Source of the DNA: Warburgia ugandensis
Taxonomy: Eukaryota > Streptophyta > Magnoliopsida > Canellales > Canellaceae
NCBI GenBank assembly: GCA_035236585.1
Contig: CP141126.1
Coordinates: forward strand, 65,449,414-65,513,413
DNA: 64,000 nt
Reading direction: 5' to 3'
Part shown: one piece after another, positions 10,165 to 23,400 of the stretch
Numbering within the stretch: the first letter of the stretch is position 1
Layout of the letters: each line of letters starts with the position of its first letter
Position numbers and translations under genes: made by a program
The notes under the pieces: generated by a model
What the model saw: only the letters and a program-made list of their open reading frames with translations
Databases searched by the model: none
Told to the model about the DNA's origin: nothing

Positions 10165-12783
10165 TGTCACGACCTGGGTTTTTATATGATGCAATTTTGA
10201 TAAAAAGGCGAGATCTCTTGTTTTATTAGTATGAGATGCATGAAAATATTTTTCGTTTGGAAAACAATCTTTCATAAAAACCCCGAGTGTCAAAACACAT
10301 TCTCAAATTATTTAGCCATGGCAAAGCTTTTGAATCAATATTATTCCCAAGAAAGTGTTAGTCACAACCCCAGCTATTAGAGAGTAACTACAATCAAGTA
10401 ACATTGAAAGATAAGGTAGGGGTTTTACTTACTTGTACTTAGTCTGGATGGTTCCTAGCACAAGCGTTCCTTGGCTCTTAAGTATTTACTTGGTGTCTGA
10501 AAAATGTTGAGGATTGGGTGAGTATATACTATACTCAGTAGGAGCCTATCACTACTAGTTTTATAATGCATGAGATGTTTTAAAATCATATGCTCATTCA
10601 AAACATGTGCATGTCTAAATACTCAAGCTCAATATCAGTATAAGAATCCGTTATCAAACTGAAATACTAATGACTTAAAGGATCACATAATCCAAAATTG
10701 AAAGTATCATATACATATATATGATAACATCATGATATGCAATAGATGCTTCATGGAGTCCAACTCATGGATCTCTAGTATGGTATGGTCGACCAACCTC
10801 ATATCATGCCATATGCAATGCACATAAATCATCAAACCATAGGGTCCACTATGCCCACGACCTCCTCACCGTGTGGTCCCCGGGTACCTGAGGACACTCG
10901 GTCATAGCATCCACGGGGCCTATGACACGTCGACCCAGTGCCGTGACACCTGTGGTAGCCCCCTGTACCACATGCAGTCGACGTAGGGACTTGCCTCTTT
11001 TTAGGCGTGGTACCCATCCACCTAATAGTGGTAGAGGCCGGGTGGCCAACCCAGACCCCTCGGCATAGCACCCACGGCCTTACTTGCCCAAATCACATAA
11101 GATTTAATAAGCCAAAACCTCTTTTTAAAACCTGTCCTCTTTGGGTACCTCACAACTGCCTGGCCCTCGGAGTCTTTTGGCAACCCTCAAGGACATGCAA
11201 TCTTTGCAAGTACTTAAATCATGCAATGTATGCACTTGTTTGCAAAACATATATGTGCACAATGTATATGCAATCATTTACAAAACATGGCTATGTGCAA
11301 AGCACTTATCATGCATGCTGAATTAAGTCATGCAAATCAAGTCATATATTTAAAACATATGTTCTCAAAACAATAATAGTTCTTTTAAAAGAATCTAATA
11401 GTGATAGAGCACCTACCTGGCTAGGTCGCGCTAACCCTTTTGTCCACGGACGCTCCTGATCATGGTTTGGGGAATCAAGGTTAGTTTGGCCTATCTTTTA
11501 TGGGTTTTTAGAGTAATTGGTCTTATTACTTAGGCATTAGGGGTCCATACCTATGCCTATGGGTGTCCTAAGGTCCTAATTGGGCCTTAGTGTCCTCAGT
11601 TTTCCAAAGTTCTAGTGGCCACATGCCGCCATCCTATTCTAAGGGTCATGCCCACCTTTGATTAGGCCTTGATCAGGGATTTTATAGTTTTTATATGTCC
11701 GTGCCATCGACACGGACACAACGCCTTTAGCGGCGCCTCAATCGGAGCTCTAGATCTCAAGTTATAAGCGTTTTAGTGTCGTATGTACATAGGAGTCTTA
11801 AAAATAAAAAGACGGAATGCTAGGGTGCTGCGCGTCTGCGACGTGCGCCCCAGCTTCCTTAAGGAACCAAAAACATAACGAACTGCTAGCGCATTGAGCT
11901 TTTGCAGTGGGTGCCTCAGCGGGCGCGTCTGCAGACGCGCCGGGTTTTCCGCCCGACGGTCTCTTTTGCGAGCATGTCCCTGGACGCGCCCGTTTGGTTT
12001 TTCAAATGCGAGTCAACGCAGGACGACGTGTGACGTTCCTATTGGATCGTCTTGCTCGTTGGGCACCCGGGTCATCCTCAGGTCACCCTGGTTCAACCCT
12101 GTCAAACCAGTGCGGCCCAGGGGATGTCCCTGGGTCCTTGGTGGCTCTCCTGGGCTCCGTTTTGCATGGTTTTTCATGCAAAAACCTAGGGAAATCATTC
12201 TTGGAACTATGGTGGAGATGGGTTTTGAGCGATCTCGGACATACCAGGTTCGTTGCTAGGTTCTTCTCCTTGTTTTCCCCTCTAGGTCACTGCTCCACGA
12301 CTGGTTTTTCTTCAACGTTTTGGGCTGCCATTAGAAGTGCCCAAGAGCTCTATTTATAGAGCTAAGAGAGGGTTCTTGAGGGGGCTCTCACCGCCTTTGA
12401 ATGGCAGTGGAGAAACCTCCAAAATGGCGGTGATTTCTCCTCCAATCACCGCCATTCTAGAACCCTCTAGAGGTTAAAGATGAAGGGGTGCCCGTATCAA
12501 AACGGGCCCCTGTGTTTTGCAGGTTAAACCATTTTTGTAAAATTTACAGTTTTGCCCCTGAACTTCAAAGGGCCATATCTTGCTCATTTTAACTCCGTTT
12601 TGGGTGATTTTGGTCTCATTGGATTCATTTTTCTGAGACGCATCTAATGGAACCATTTTTAGGACCAAATTTCTAGGGTCAGTCAAGGTGAATAGTGAAA
12701 TAACTAAAATGCCCTTTTCTTTAAAAACTGAACTTTTCATTGCTAAACTTGAATTTCAATATTACAGAATTGGAGTCATTAGA
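10165..12783 (-). repeat. Chromovirus 5' LTR (right end)
   Basis: Repeat of 2987-5586. It starts TGTCACGACC on the plus strand; its outer end reads CATTAGA where the left copy has CATTACA, a one-base change in the terminal CA. The TATA box CTATAAATAG (minus) is at 12350-12359. Confidence 0.95.
12350..12359 (-). promoter_or_regulatory. TATA box in the chromovirus 5' LTR
   Basis: CTATAAATAG on the minus strand. In the 5' LTR this is the position that would drive the genomic RNA. Confidence 0.65.
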
Positions 12784-12788
12784 CCTTC
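12784..12788. repeat. Target-site duplication CCTTC, right copy
   Basis: Matches 2982-2986. Sequence to its right (aaacctggattctgag) resumes the interrupted family B LTR, aligning with the uninterrupted copy at 19867 onward. Confidence 0.95.
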
Positions 12789-15122
12789 AAACCTGGATTC
12801 TGAGTAATCCAAGAGGATTTTTGGAAATCCAAGAGATACTCATGATCCTTGTGATGCGAGGAACAAAACCCATCTTCCCAAATATCAATACAGGAAGATC
12901 TAACCATTGAAATTATCAAACCTGTGATTAGAGGTTAAGTCATCTGATCAGTGGTGATTTGGCTTCACTCTTCCTATCCAAATAGTCTATCATGACCCTT
13001 AGGACATGGAAATCACAAATCTTATAAAATATTAGGTTTAGAAGCCTGCTAGAGATGATCTCACTAACCTATAGCCACAGCTGAGATCAATCGAGGAATT
13101 TAGGAATGGAATAGGATCAGATTCTATGTTCCATGCCATAAAAGCTATTAAAAAGGATTATTCCCTTAGGATTACTGATTTATTACTTGATTTGGCGAAT
13201 TCAAGTGAAGAGCAAGGACTAGATCAATATGGATCTGTGAGACTTTGCAAGCATCGTCGATCAACTAGTGGGAAATGGATGAACTCGCCACACGAGGTAG
13301 GTGGAGAATTAAGAAAGCATGTCTTAATAGTAAGATACATGTTTCAAACATGATCTTATTCTTATGATAGATATTATATCATTTAAATTGTGCATTTCAT
13401 GTGATATATGATGATGAAAAAAAATGTTTACTTGTGAATGATGAGAATTTGTGATTTGAAATGCTACATGAATGACATGCTTATAATTGAAGCCTACTGA
13501 ATGATATTAAAGGATACACATGATCTGTTCTTAAAAATGTCATAGCTGTTATTATGATAAAAAGATATTTATGGTACATGGGTACCATTACATCATACAT
13601 GATGTATGAGTCTAAGATTTTATAATACATCCTTGGTGGGCGATCACCTAATAAGTGAGGATGTTATGATTATGATGAGATATTCATATATATTATGGAC
13701 AGGCAAGATGCCTATATATTATTAATTTACATCTAGGCGTGGTGGCCTAAGAGTTTTTTTTTAGACAAGCATAGGCCTGGGGGTGCTATGCTAAGAGTGT
13801 TATGAGGGTTTGGCCACCCACTCTCCAAAATTTATTATGTTACGGATACCAAGCACTATGTGTTGCTAAAAGTCGGGTGGGACAATTATGGAAAGGCCAC
13901 CACTATGATAGCCATGGTCCTCCCATACAGACATGGATATTGTGATTTTCACTAAGGATGGTATAGATGGATTATTATGTAGCTATCCGGGTGCACTGTA
14001 CGGATTTAGACTGGGGAATAGTAGTCCTTGTATTTGATGCACTATAGTGCGCGTATGATGGCATGATAAGATGCCTTATATGATGGTGTCATGATGAGAT
14101 GCCTATTATGATGATGGAATGATGAGATGCATTTTATGATGCTACTAATAGTAGCTGGAGTATTATAAACCACGTATGGAAGGGGTATGATTTTAAGACC
14201 CAGTATAGTCTGGGAATGTAGGTTATAAAACCTATGGACTATGTTCATAATTTTGTACGGCTTTTAATGATTTTAATATATATGATATAGTCCTATATGT
14301 ATATGTTGGAGGGCATAGTTTCATAAAAGTTTTCATATAAGGAAGTGAATGGGTAAATATATTATGCAGAGTATGGTTCATAGAATTGGAGTATGGTATC
14401 ATATGAAGAATGATAATGATAAATATTTAAAATACCAGTGAATTATATATATTAAATATATCATGTAAAGTGTAATCTCTAAAATGTGATTATTATATTC
14501 ATATGAAGAAGAGGAATTGTAAATAACTACTTTATCAATGGCTTGCAAATAATTGAAATATTAATGAAATTATTGACTTGTGAGCTATGTTGTAAACTTC
14601 ATCCCATATAAGCATTATGATGAAATTAAATATTTTAATTAACATAAAATTCTTAATTCATATGTAATTAACATGTTTTCTTAACTCTCCCCAAGCATAG
14701 CTTGCTGAGATATTGTAAATGTTTTATGTTTACAATATCTCAAATACAGACATACAGGAGAGGACATATACTAGCAAGAGGAGTTCAACAGCCATACTTT
14801 TGCGCTCAAGTATATATTTGTTTAACGTTTTTGTATTGTGTAGTTAGTTATTTGGATTATGCTGCTTGGACATTTAGTATAATGATTATAGGGGCTGTGT
14901 ATATGAACCACTGGATGGGTCCTGTTGTTTCATACAATATATGGCTATCTTCTATAAAAACTATATTATGTATAGTATGGGAGTTGAGTTGACATCCGGA
15001 TTTTTTGAAAAATGAATTTCAAAGAACTTGTTTTCCAAGGTTTTTGAATTTCTAAAAATATTGGTGCACCACCATTCGAAAATAAATCCAAAAAAATTTT
15101 GAGAAAAACCTAAGGTGTCATA
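12789..15122 (+). repeat. Family B 5' LTR, second part
   Basis: Continuous with 1396-2986 once the chromovirus is removed. It aligns with 19867-22056 and in reverse with 26469 to about 28500. It contains two or three imperfect repeats of roughly 33 bp around 14050-14140 (unit like GATGGCATGATGAGATGCC), also present near 21005-21060. Copy 2 lacks a stretch present here near 13745-13820. No coding sequence is recognised. Confidence 0.85.
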
Positions 15123-15124
15123 GT

Positions 15125-15136
15125 TGGTATTAGAGC
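15125..15136 (+). other. Primer binding site, tRNA-iMet type, of the LARD-like element
   Basis: TGGTATTAGAGC lies just inside the 5' LTR end (GGTGTCATA). It is the same one-mismatch version of the iMet site used by the chromovirus, so the two families may be related as parasite and helper. Confidence 0.85.
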
Positions 15137-18100
15137 AATTCATTCAGTCACTTGCAGTCCCTTATGTCCAACAAAAAGGATAATAATCCAAATATAGGTT
15201 AGGATGTTGTGAGTTAAGGAATTAGGATGGAATAAGTTAAGTATTAGAAAGAGTAAGTTAGTATAACTAGCTTATAGAGGGATAGTAAACCATAAGGAGA
15301 TGCCCCTAATAAGACAACTAGGAGAATGATTTGAGGAATTATCAATTCCATTATGGTGAATAGTGGACCAAAAGAGTAGTTAGTAGAAATGACTAAGTTA
15401 GTGTTGTAAAACATCCTTTTACCTATTAAGGTACCTAAATACCATAGTATATAGCAGTGTAAAAAGCTTCTGCCTAAGGTTAAATACAAAATATGCCCAG
15501 TATCAATGCGAATTCACAACATAGGTATATACTCATTGGTCACGTAGACCAAGTGAGAGTAGTCAGTTTGAAAAGAGGCAAATGATAGATTAGAAAGGTT
15601 TACACAGAAAATATAGAGTGTAGCCTTGGTTTGTATTAGAAGAGGATGAAATAGAGCTAAATTAAGGAATGGCAAATTGAAAAGGAGAAATAGAAACAAT
15701 TGATAAAGGATAGGTTCAATATAAGGAAACTTAGAAGAATTGTAGACTTTCATAGAAATGACAGTTACAACTGCCATATGACACGAGACTAAAAGAGTAT
15801 TTTTGAAACTACAGGTTAAAGAAATCAATAGAGACAATACTACTTGAAAGAATTCAAGGAAAATTCTTTAGTTTATGGTAGAAAGTTCATCAGGATAGAG
15901 TCCTAGAGTAAGACTCATACATCACACATGAAGAATCCATGTTTGAAAGATTTACATTTTAATATAAGAAAATTGAAGTATTTGACAATAAACTTATTAC
16001 CATAATAGTGTGTGATAACTACTAAAACGGATAAAAACTCAAGATAAAGCTAATCATGAAACATTACGCATAATATACCTATATCTATAATCTCATATAT
16101 GTTTAAGAAACCAATGATCCCCACCAAAACTCTGGATAAATTATGAATTGTGTATTTCTCTATTATGTATAAGCATGCAAAATATGAATGTGTTAATGAA
16201 AAGTTGAATGATGGAGTTCATATGATAACTCCAATTGATGGATAAGTCAATGTTGCAGGGATTTATTCAAAGAAATGTTTATTATGGCTTATTGAAAAAA
16301 TGATATGCATATCCTCATTGTCATGATGGATTTGGGCATGATTCCATCATTTGATATGATGGACATGGGTATGATACCCATATTATATTGAATTGCAAAT
16401 TGTTAGACAATATGGATTGTCACAAAGATGAAAGCACATTGTAATGGTGTGATAGTCTTCCTATTTAGAAGACAAAATATGTTAAAATCATTGCATAAGA
16501 GATATCCCATGCATTCCCAAGTTCTAGCTACTAATTGTTTTCTTCATTATTGCTATTATATTCATATACCTAATTGTATTCTTCTCGCTCTACCTAGACT
16601 TGTAACGTTCTTCCACTCTATCTCCAGTTTCCTTAGACTATTCTCATGCTACTTCCCTATGTCCTCATATTTCTTGCCTCTTCATATTTCGTTTGCGTAT
16701 TTCCTTTTCCTATACATTGGATTTTCATGTGTATGCTCCCTAAAGTAAAAAATTGCTTGGTTACAAATAACTATGCATGATGAGGACTTAAATTCTATTC
16801 TTAGAAACTATTGTTTTCTTTTCCATCATTTCTATTCACTTTTCCTTATACATTGTATATTCATGTGTATGCTCCTTAAAGTAAAAGTTATTTAGTTAAA
16901 ATTAAGTGTGCATGAGCATGAGAAACATTAAAATTCAAGTACAATAAACTGTTGTTTTTCCTTTTGCTCTTTCCTCTTCAATTTCCCTCACTATCAACAT
17001 TCTAGTAATCCAGCTACTCCAATTGAAGCTAAAATAACTGCACCCACAGAAAACTCCAGGATTTTTCCCTTTGGCTAACCTAAATAATTCCCCTTTTCTT
17101 TCCATTATCCATCTTATGAGCCCCAGAAATCATCAACACATTGGTCTATTCCTTCTCTTTGTAAATGGGATGTGTGCTTGGTAAAATATACCACTCAATC
17201 AAGAAAAATGATGCATGATAAAGAAGTAAATTATATTAGAATAAACCATTGTCAAATGAGAAAGGAATGTTTCTAATAAACATCACTAGTTGGTTGACTA
17301 GTGATGATTTTGATGATGAATTCATATCCCGACACAAGCAAGATGGCCTGTAGGATATGTAAAAAGATGGTAATCATGAGAAATGAAAAACAAACAATAG
17401 CTATGAAGGATGGCATACTTTAAGAAAATAAGTGATGTGAATATGTACTTTATTTCAAGAAAGGTTCTCAAACTATGTATTTTGGAAGATTAGATCTGAT
17501 GTGTGAAATATATCCGAATTTGAGATATTCCATCAGTGATTGATGGACTTCGAGTTTATTCCACTAGCAGTTGATCGACGCTATGAAATTGGACTCTTCT
17601 GATGAAGAGTATTTGTTAATATATATGAGAATAGAGGATACAAAACTTATGTGATAAATGAATTGAAGAAATTCATTTGAATCATATGTCATTGGAGAAG
17701 ATGACAAATAGTTGTATTTGTTTGTATTGATGAAAGCATTGAAGTCTCAGTATTGAGATCATTATGATAATATGTTGATGTTTGGAAACACCATTGATGT
17801 TATGTAAGTAGTCGAATGTGAATGCACAATTAATACAAAATCAATTGTTCATTTAATGATATTAGATTCATAATTGTATTTGAGAAACAATGGATGCATT
17901 ATTTTGGTGTTTGAATTTATACAAAAGGAGGTAAGTTCAGGTATTAAATTCTAAATCATATGGGGTATCCTTAGCATCTATGTTTGTATGTTTCATTGAT
18001 GATTAAGTTAAAGAGCATTGTAGTTTATTAAAAGACTTTAAGGATGTACATCTTATCTCAATAAATTGGAATGTGATAATGTTTAATATGTTCCTTGATG

Positions 18101-18892
18101 TAAATGGTAATCTCTTCATTTTGATTTCATATGCGAAATTGCGTGAATGAGTCTGAAAGATTTATTAGTGAATGCAATTGAAATGTTATGATATGAGTTG
18201 ATATCTTATATTAAATGATTGCTTGAAGAAGTACAAACTTCCATATATCTAAACCAATGTAATTCTGGAGATCTTTCATGGAAGTCTATGGAATGACTTG
18301 AAAATTTTATAGGATATATGGGTATGGTGGTGACACATGTGTTGTTAAGCAATTATCAGTTGATGATTTTGAAATGTGTTGCAATGTACCTTGGAAAGAT
18401 TTGAATATTTCATATAATGTTGTGGAGATGGGAAATCAAATTGTATTATATTGAAAATTTATCATATCAGGTGAATGTGTGGGAAGAATGAATTCTTTTA
18501 TTATGATGGATGTTGGAATGTGATGAGACAGAGTCTCAGAAAGATATTATGTATGAATGAATGATTTATCAAGTGTATAGCAATCGGATACGTTAAATGC
18601 ATAAGTCCAAAAAACAGAGGAGACTCTATCAAAATTTTGTTAAAAATATGATATTTGAATTCTAAAAGATAGGGAGTTTCCTAATGTCAGGATTGATTAA
18701 ATAAATGCAGAAGAGATTTAATTTAAGTTGAGAGATGTGTAGTCACTCTTTGAAGTTATTATAAAGAGAAAAAGGGATGAGAAAATAGAAAAGTTGAGTT
18801 GGAGAAAAAGATTGTGTTCTAAGAATCATTACAATCAAGTGATTTTGGAAGTTGAAACAAAAGAAAAACATAGTTAGAAATTTATTGTTTTG
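15137..18892 (+). mobile_element. Non-coding internal region of the LARD-like element
   Basis: About 3.75 kb of AT-rich sequence. I read all frames around the longer open stretches (15244-15837 minus, 16428-16748 plus) and saw no zinc knuckle, DTG, RT, RNase H or integrase motif. No polypurine tract is visible before 18893, where the 3' LTR homology begins abruptly, so the right end of this region is deleted. Confidence 0.65.
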
Positions 18893-19050
18893 ATGGTCGA
18901 TAAACAATAGCTTGAAAACCCAAAACCCATCTCCCCGTGTGATTGCCTACCAACAATCTGTCTCCTGCAAACTGCATCCTAAAACCCATCTTTCCCCTTC
19001 GTTTTTCAAGTGATGGAAAACCCAATTGTTCCCCTTTGTCATCGATGCAC

Positions 19051-19113
<63 letters not shown>

Positions 19114-22056
19114 CCTCATCACCGACAAGTCAAATCTGTCGGCTGGCATGCCCAGATCTTCGGTGTACATCCCCTCTCACCGTTGAACTTTCCCTCTGCT
19201 TCTCTTCCCCAAGCAGATCCCTAATGGATCTGTGTTTTTTCAGTGTCAGAGGGATACCCATATCAAGTTTTCTTGATCCCTTTCCTTCTGGTTTTCTAGC
19301 GACCAAGAAGAAAACCCAAATTAGGCTTCATGGTCAAGCTAGGTTTCCCTTCTTCAATTTTTTCAGTGACTAACAAGAAACCCAAATCGGGTTTCTCTAT
19401 CAAGCCGAGTGCTAGATCCCCCTTGGAAAACACCATTTCCCCTATATTTTTCATTGGATTTGAATCAAACGGTAACTAAAAGTCACCAAATCTTTAGCAA
19501 ACCCAATTTTCGACTTGTCTAACCCATTTTGTCCTGAAATGTTTCCCTGTTGTGGTTGGCCAGTGACCCAACATGTGGCTGGCAGCCACCACTATTACCA
19601 TGTATGCTTCTCAGACATCAACATGGCCAGACATGAGGAGGCCGCCATGCTTAGGCCGCACCAGCCACCCTAGCTTTGCCCTTTTACTGGTCTTCCCTAG
19701 GGGCCATAATGGCTAGGCTTTCAGGCCAGCCAGTGTGGTCTCTTCCCCCTAACCAAATTGGGTGGTGGATAAGAATTGGGAGCCACTCGACCACCACCAT
19801 CCCTTCCATTGTCCCCTACATTTCCCTATCGCTAACACGACCTAGTTTAACCCTTGACCTTCAAACCTAGATTCTAAGCAATTCAGGAGGAGTTTTGGAA
19901 ATTGGAGAGTACCCTCATGATCCTTGTGATGTGAGGAACAAAAACCATCTTACCAAATGTCAATACAAGAAGATCTAACCATTAAAATTATCAGACTTGT
20001 GATCAGAGGTCAGGTCATCTGTTCAGTGGTGATCTAGCTTCACTTTTCCTATCCAAATAGTCTATCATGACCCTTAGGATATGCAAATCACAAATCCTAT
20101 AAGATATTAGGATTAGAAGCCTAGTAGAGATGATCTTGCTAGCCAGGAGCCACAGCTGAGATCAATCGAGGAATTTAGGTATGGAATAGGATCAAATTCT
20201 ATGGTCCATACCATAAAAGTTGTTAAAAAAGATTATTCCCTTGGGATTACTGATTGATTACTTGATTTGGCAAATTCAGGTGAAGAACAAGGACTAGATC
20301 AATATGGATCTCTAAGACTTTGCAAGTGTCATCGATCAGCTAGTGGGAAATGGATGAACTCGCCACACGAGGTAGGTGGAGAATTAAGAAATCTTATTCT
20401 TATGATAGATATTATATCATTTAAATTGTGCATTTCATATGATATATGATGATGAAAAAAAAATGTTTACTTGTGAATGATGAGAATTTGTGATTTGAAA
20501 TGCTACATGAATGACATGCTTATAATTGAAGCCTACTGAATGATATTAAAGGACACACACAATCTATTCATAAAACTATCATAGCTGTTATTGTGATAAA
20601 AGGACATTTATGGTACATGGGTACCATTACATTATACGTGATGTATGAGTCTAGGATTTTTCATTACATCCTGGGTGGGCAATCACCTAATAAGTGAGGA
20701 TGTTATGATTATGATGAGATATTCATATATATTATGGATAGGCAAGATGCCTGTATATTATTATTTTACCCGCTCTTCAAAATTTATTATGTTATGGATA
20801 CTAAGCACTATATGTTGCTAAAAGTAGAGTGGGGCAATTATGGGAAGGCGGCCACTGTGACAACCATGTCCTCCCATACAAACATGGATATTGTGATTTT
20901 CACCGAGGATGGTATAGGTGGATTATTACGAAGTTATCCGGGTGCGTTGTTCAGATTTAGACTGTGGCATAGTAGTCCTTATATTTAATGCACTATAGTG
21001 CATGTATGATGGCATGATGAGATGCCTATTATTATGATGGCATGATGAGATGCCTTTTATGATGTTACCAGCAACGACTAAAATTTTATAAACCCTGTAT
21101 GGAAGGGGTATGATTTTGAGGCCTAATATAGTCTAGGAATATAGGTTATAAAACCTATGGACTATGTTCATAATTTTGTATGGATTTTAGCAATTTTAAT
21201 ATATATATATATATAATATAGTGATATATGTATATGTTGGAGCGCATAGTTTCATAAAAGTTTTCATATGGGGAAGTGAATGTAGATATATTATGCCGAG
21301 TATGGTTCCTAGAATTGGAGTATGGTATCATATGGAAAATGATAATGATAAATATTTAAAATACCAGCAAATTATATATATATTAAATATATCATGTAAA
21401 GTGTAATCTCTAAAATGTGATTATTATATTCATATGAAGAAGAAGAATTATAAATAACTACTTTATCAATGACTTGCAAATAATTGAATTATTAATGAAA
21501 TTATTGAATTATGAGTTATGTTGTAAACTTCATCCCATATAAGTATTATGATGAAATTGAATATTTTAATTGATATAAAATTCTTAATTCATATGTAATT
21601 AACATGTTTTCTTAACTCTCCTCTACTAAGCATAGCTTGCTGAGATATTGTAAATGTTTTATGTTTACAATATCTTAGATACAGACATATAGGAGAAGAC
21701 ATACACAAGCAAGAGGAGTTCAATTACCATACTTCTGCGCTCAGGTATATATTTTGTTAAAGTTTTTGTATTTTGTAGTTAGTTATTTGGATTATGCTAC
21801 TTGGACATTTAGTATAATGATTATAGGGCTGTGTATGTGAACCACTGGATGGGTCCTGTTGTTTCATAAAATATATGTCTATCTTCTATAAAAACTATAT
21901 TATGTATAGTATGGGACTTGAGGTGACATCTGGGATTTTTGAAAAATGAATTTCAAAGAACATGTTTTCCATTTTTTTTGAATTTCTAAAAATATTGGTG
22001 CACCGCCTTTCCAAAATAAATGCGAAAACATTTTGGCAAAAGCCCGGGGTGTCACA
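18893..22056 (+). repeat. Family B 3' LTR, 5'-truncated
   Basis: Homology to the first LTR begins near 18893 (equivalent to about 2079) and runs to GGGGTGTCACA at 22056. It is the uninterrupted counterpart of the chromovirus target (about 19856-19870). Compared with copy 1 it has a large CT expansion (19053-19110) and small deletions. Short open frames inside it are LTR sequence. Confidence 0.88.
19053..19110. repeat. (CT)29 microsatellite inside the family B 3' LTR
   Basis: In the 5' LTR the same place (near 2220) has only a short CT-rich tract, so the array expanded after the element inserted, or was shortened in the other copy. Confidence 0.95.
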
Positions 22057-23400
22057 CTTACGGTTGGGCACAAGCTAACTAGGGAACTTTTCTTATTCCC
22101 TCTTAGAAAGTGTAGCAACAATTTGTCCCAATTGGTGCTCCAACATCAAAATAGATTGTGTGTGATCTTGCATTGTTTGTTTACCATCATTATGAAAGTT
22201 TAAAGAACGTGCATAAACAAACTTAGGGTCTCTTCTAAAAATTATTTCTTCTGTTTTAAAGGAAATGGCTATTGTGGTACTGGCTACTATGGAATTGGAG
22301 CTCTAGGGAAAGGTTGTTGAGAGAGAATCCTAGGTGGTTCTCCCTTATTTTTATTTTGAGACCATGAAAAGGTGGAAAGCCTAGCCCATCTAGGATTGTA
22401 TGTCTCAGAATAGGGATTGTTGTTGCTAATTTTTCTAAATGCATCTAACACATTCACTTGTTCCTAAAAATTTTAGGACTGTGGAGCTAGAGGGGCATGA
22501 AGCGATAGTTTGTGTTATAATAGAACAAATTGAACAAACTTAGGCAGAGAATGCATAGTGGATTCTCTAACCAACACAACTTCCCCTATCTGTGAATATG
22601 TCTATTTTGTTATAAAGGTGAGTAGACCCTATCTCATTTATACCACATTTCCTTTAAAGCTATGGATATCTTTCTAGTCTAATAGAATAATCATATAGCT
22701 AAGATTTCTCAGATAAGATTTCAAAAAGGTTCCATGCCTCCACATCACTCTTGGTCATGAGCACTCCACTAGTAGAGGCATCAATTATATATCGATTCTG
22801 TGGGGTCAAACCTTAGTAAAAGTATTGTATTAACTATTATTTCTCAAAATCCCGATGCAAACATTTAAGCAACATGTCCTTACACCTTTTCCAGCATGCA
22901 TAAAAATGATCACCCTCTTTCTATTGAAAATTTATGATTTCTCTATGGAGGGTGTTGGTTTTGTGGGTAGGAAAATTTTTATTCAAGAATTTCCTAGACA
23001 ATTGCTCCTAAGTAATGATGGAACCCACGTCTCATGTATTCGGCTATGCCCTCAATCTATCTTCTAAAGAGAAGGGGAATATCTGCGAACTAATAGAGTC
23101 ATCAAAAAATTTTAGTATTTGAACATAACATATATGTCAAGGAATTCCTTATATCTGGACCATAAAAAGTTGGTAGTGACTTCTGTTTTTAACTCAAAAT
23201 TTTCTACATTAGTTGAAGGTAACTCTATACATGATGGGGAGTTATATTGTACCATCATTGAATAGTCTCTTAAGGGCTTTGCCTCTACTTCTTCATTGGC
23301 TATATCTATGGCAAGGGTTTGTAAATCTACTTGATTCCTAAGTCTTTGCCTTCTAGTACCTTCCATCGCTGGATCTAAGAGCACTAAGTCTAGGTTCAAT
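22057..23400 (-). pseudogene. Gag relic of the outer Athila/TR-GAG-like gypsy element
   Basis: Reading leftwards, a start like MEGTRRQRLRNQ (about 23365) is followed by KPLRDYSMMVQYNS and NFELKTEVTTNF, the typical N-terminus of Athila/Tat-type gag. Further on, degraded segments match the gag core: KFLNKNFPTHKTN and FYACWKRCKDMLLKC around 22850-22990, then IIDASTSGVLM near 22770, and TYNPRWARL-like Asn-rich text near 22400. Many stops and frameshifts separate the pieces. The relic ends at 22057, where the LARD-like element was inserted. The protein would have formed the virus-like particle. Confidence 0.75.

Larger units (their letters stand above)
2987..12783 (-). mobile_element. Ty3/gypsy chromovirus, Tekay/Del-like (family A), full-length but inactive
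   Basis: The element is 9.8 kb with LTRs of about 2.6 kb (2987-5586 and 10165-12783), a 5-bp TSD (CCTTC), a tRNA-iMet-type primer site and a polypurine tract. The minus-strand order is gag, protease, RT, RNase H, integrase and a chromodomain-like tail, the Ty3/gypsy order. The integrase C-terminal wording and chromodomain-like end resemble the Tekay/Del lineage. At least four stop codons and two frameshifts break the frames. The LTRs look only a few percent different, so this is the younger, inner insertion. Confidence 0.93.
1396..22056 (+). mobile_element. LARD-like non-autonomous LTR retrotransposon (family B), containing a nested chromovirus
   Basis: The 5' LTR begins TGCAACAACCC at 1396 and ends GGTGTCATA at 15122; it is split by the chromovirus at 2987-12783. 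Without that insert and one copy of its TSD the LTR is about 3.9 kb. It is followed by a tRNA-iMet-type primer site (15125-15136). The internal region 15123-18892 (about 3.8 kb) shows no gag or pol motif in any frame I read. The 3' LTR (18893-22056) lacks the first roughly 680 bp of the 5' LTR, together with the polypurine tract. Very long LTRs around a non-coding core of this size match the description of LARDs. The target duplication is CTTAT/CTTAC. Confidence 0.75.

Noticed and set aside
13681..14248. Short repeats near 14050-14140 as a CRISPR-like or satellite array
   Set aside because: Only two or three imperfect units without regular spacers, within an LTR of a plant retrotransposon.
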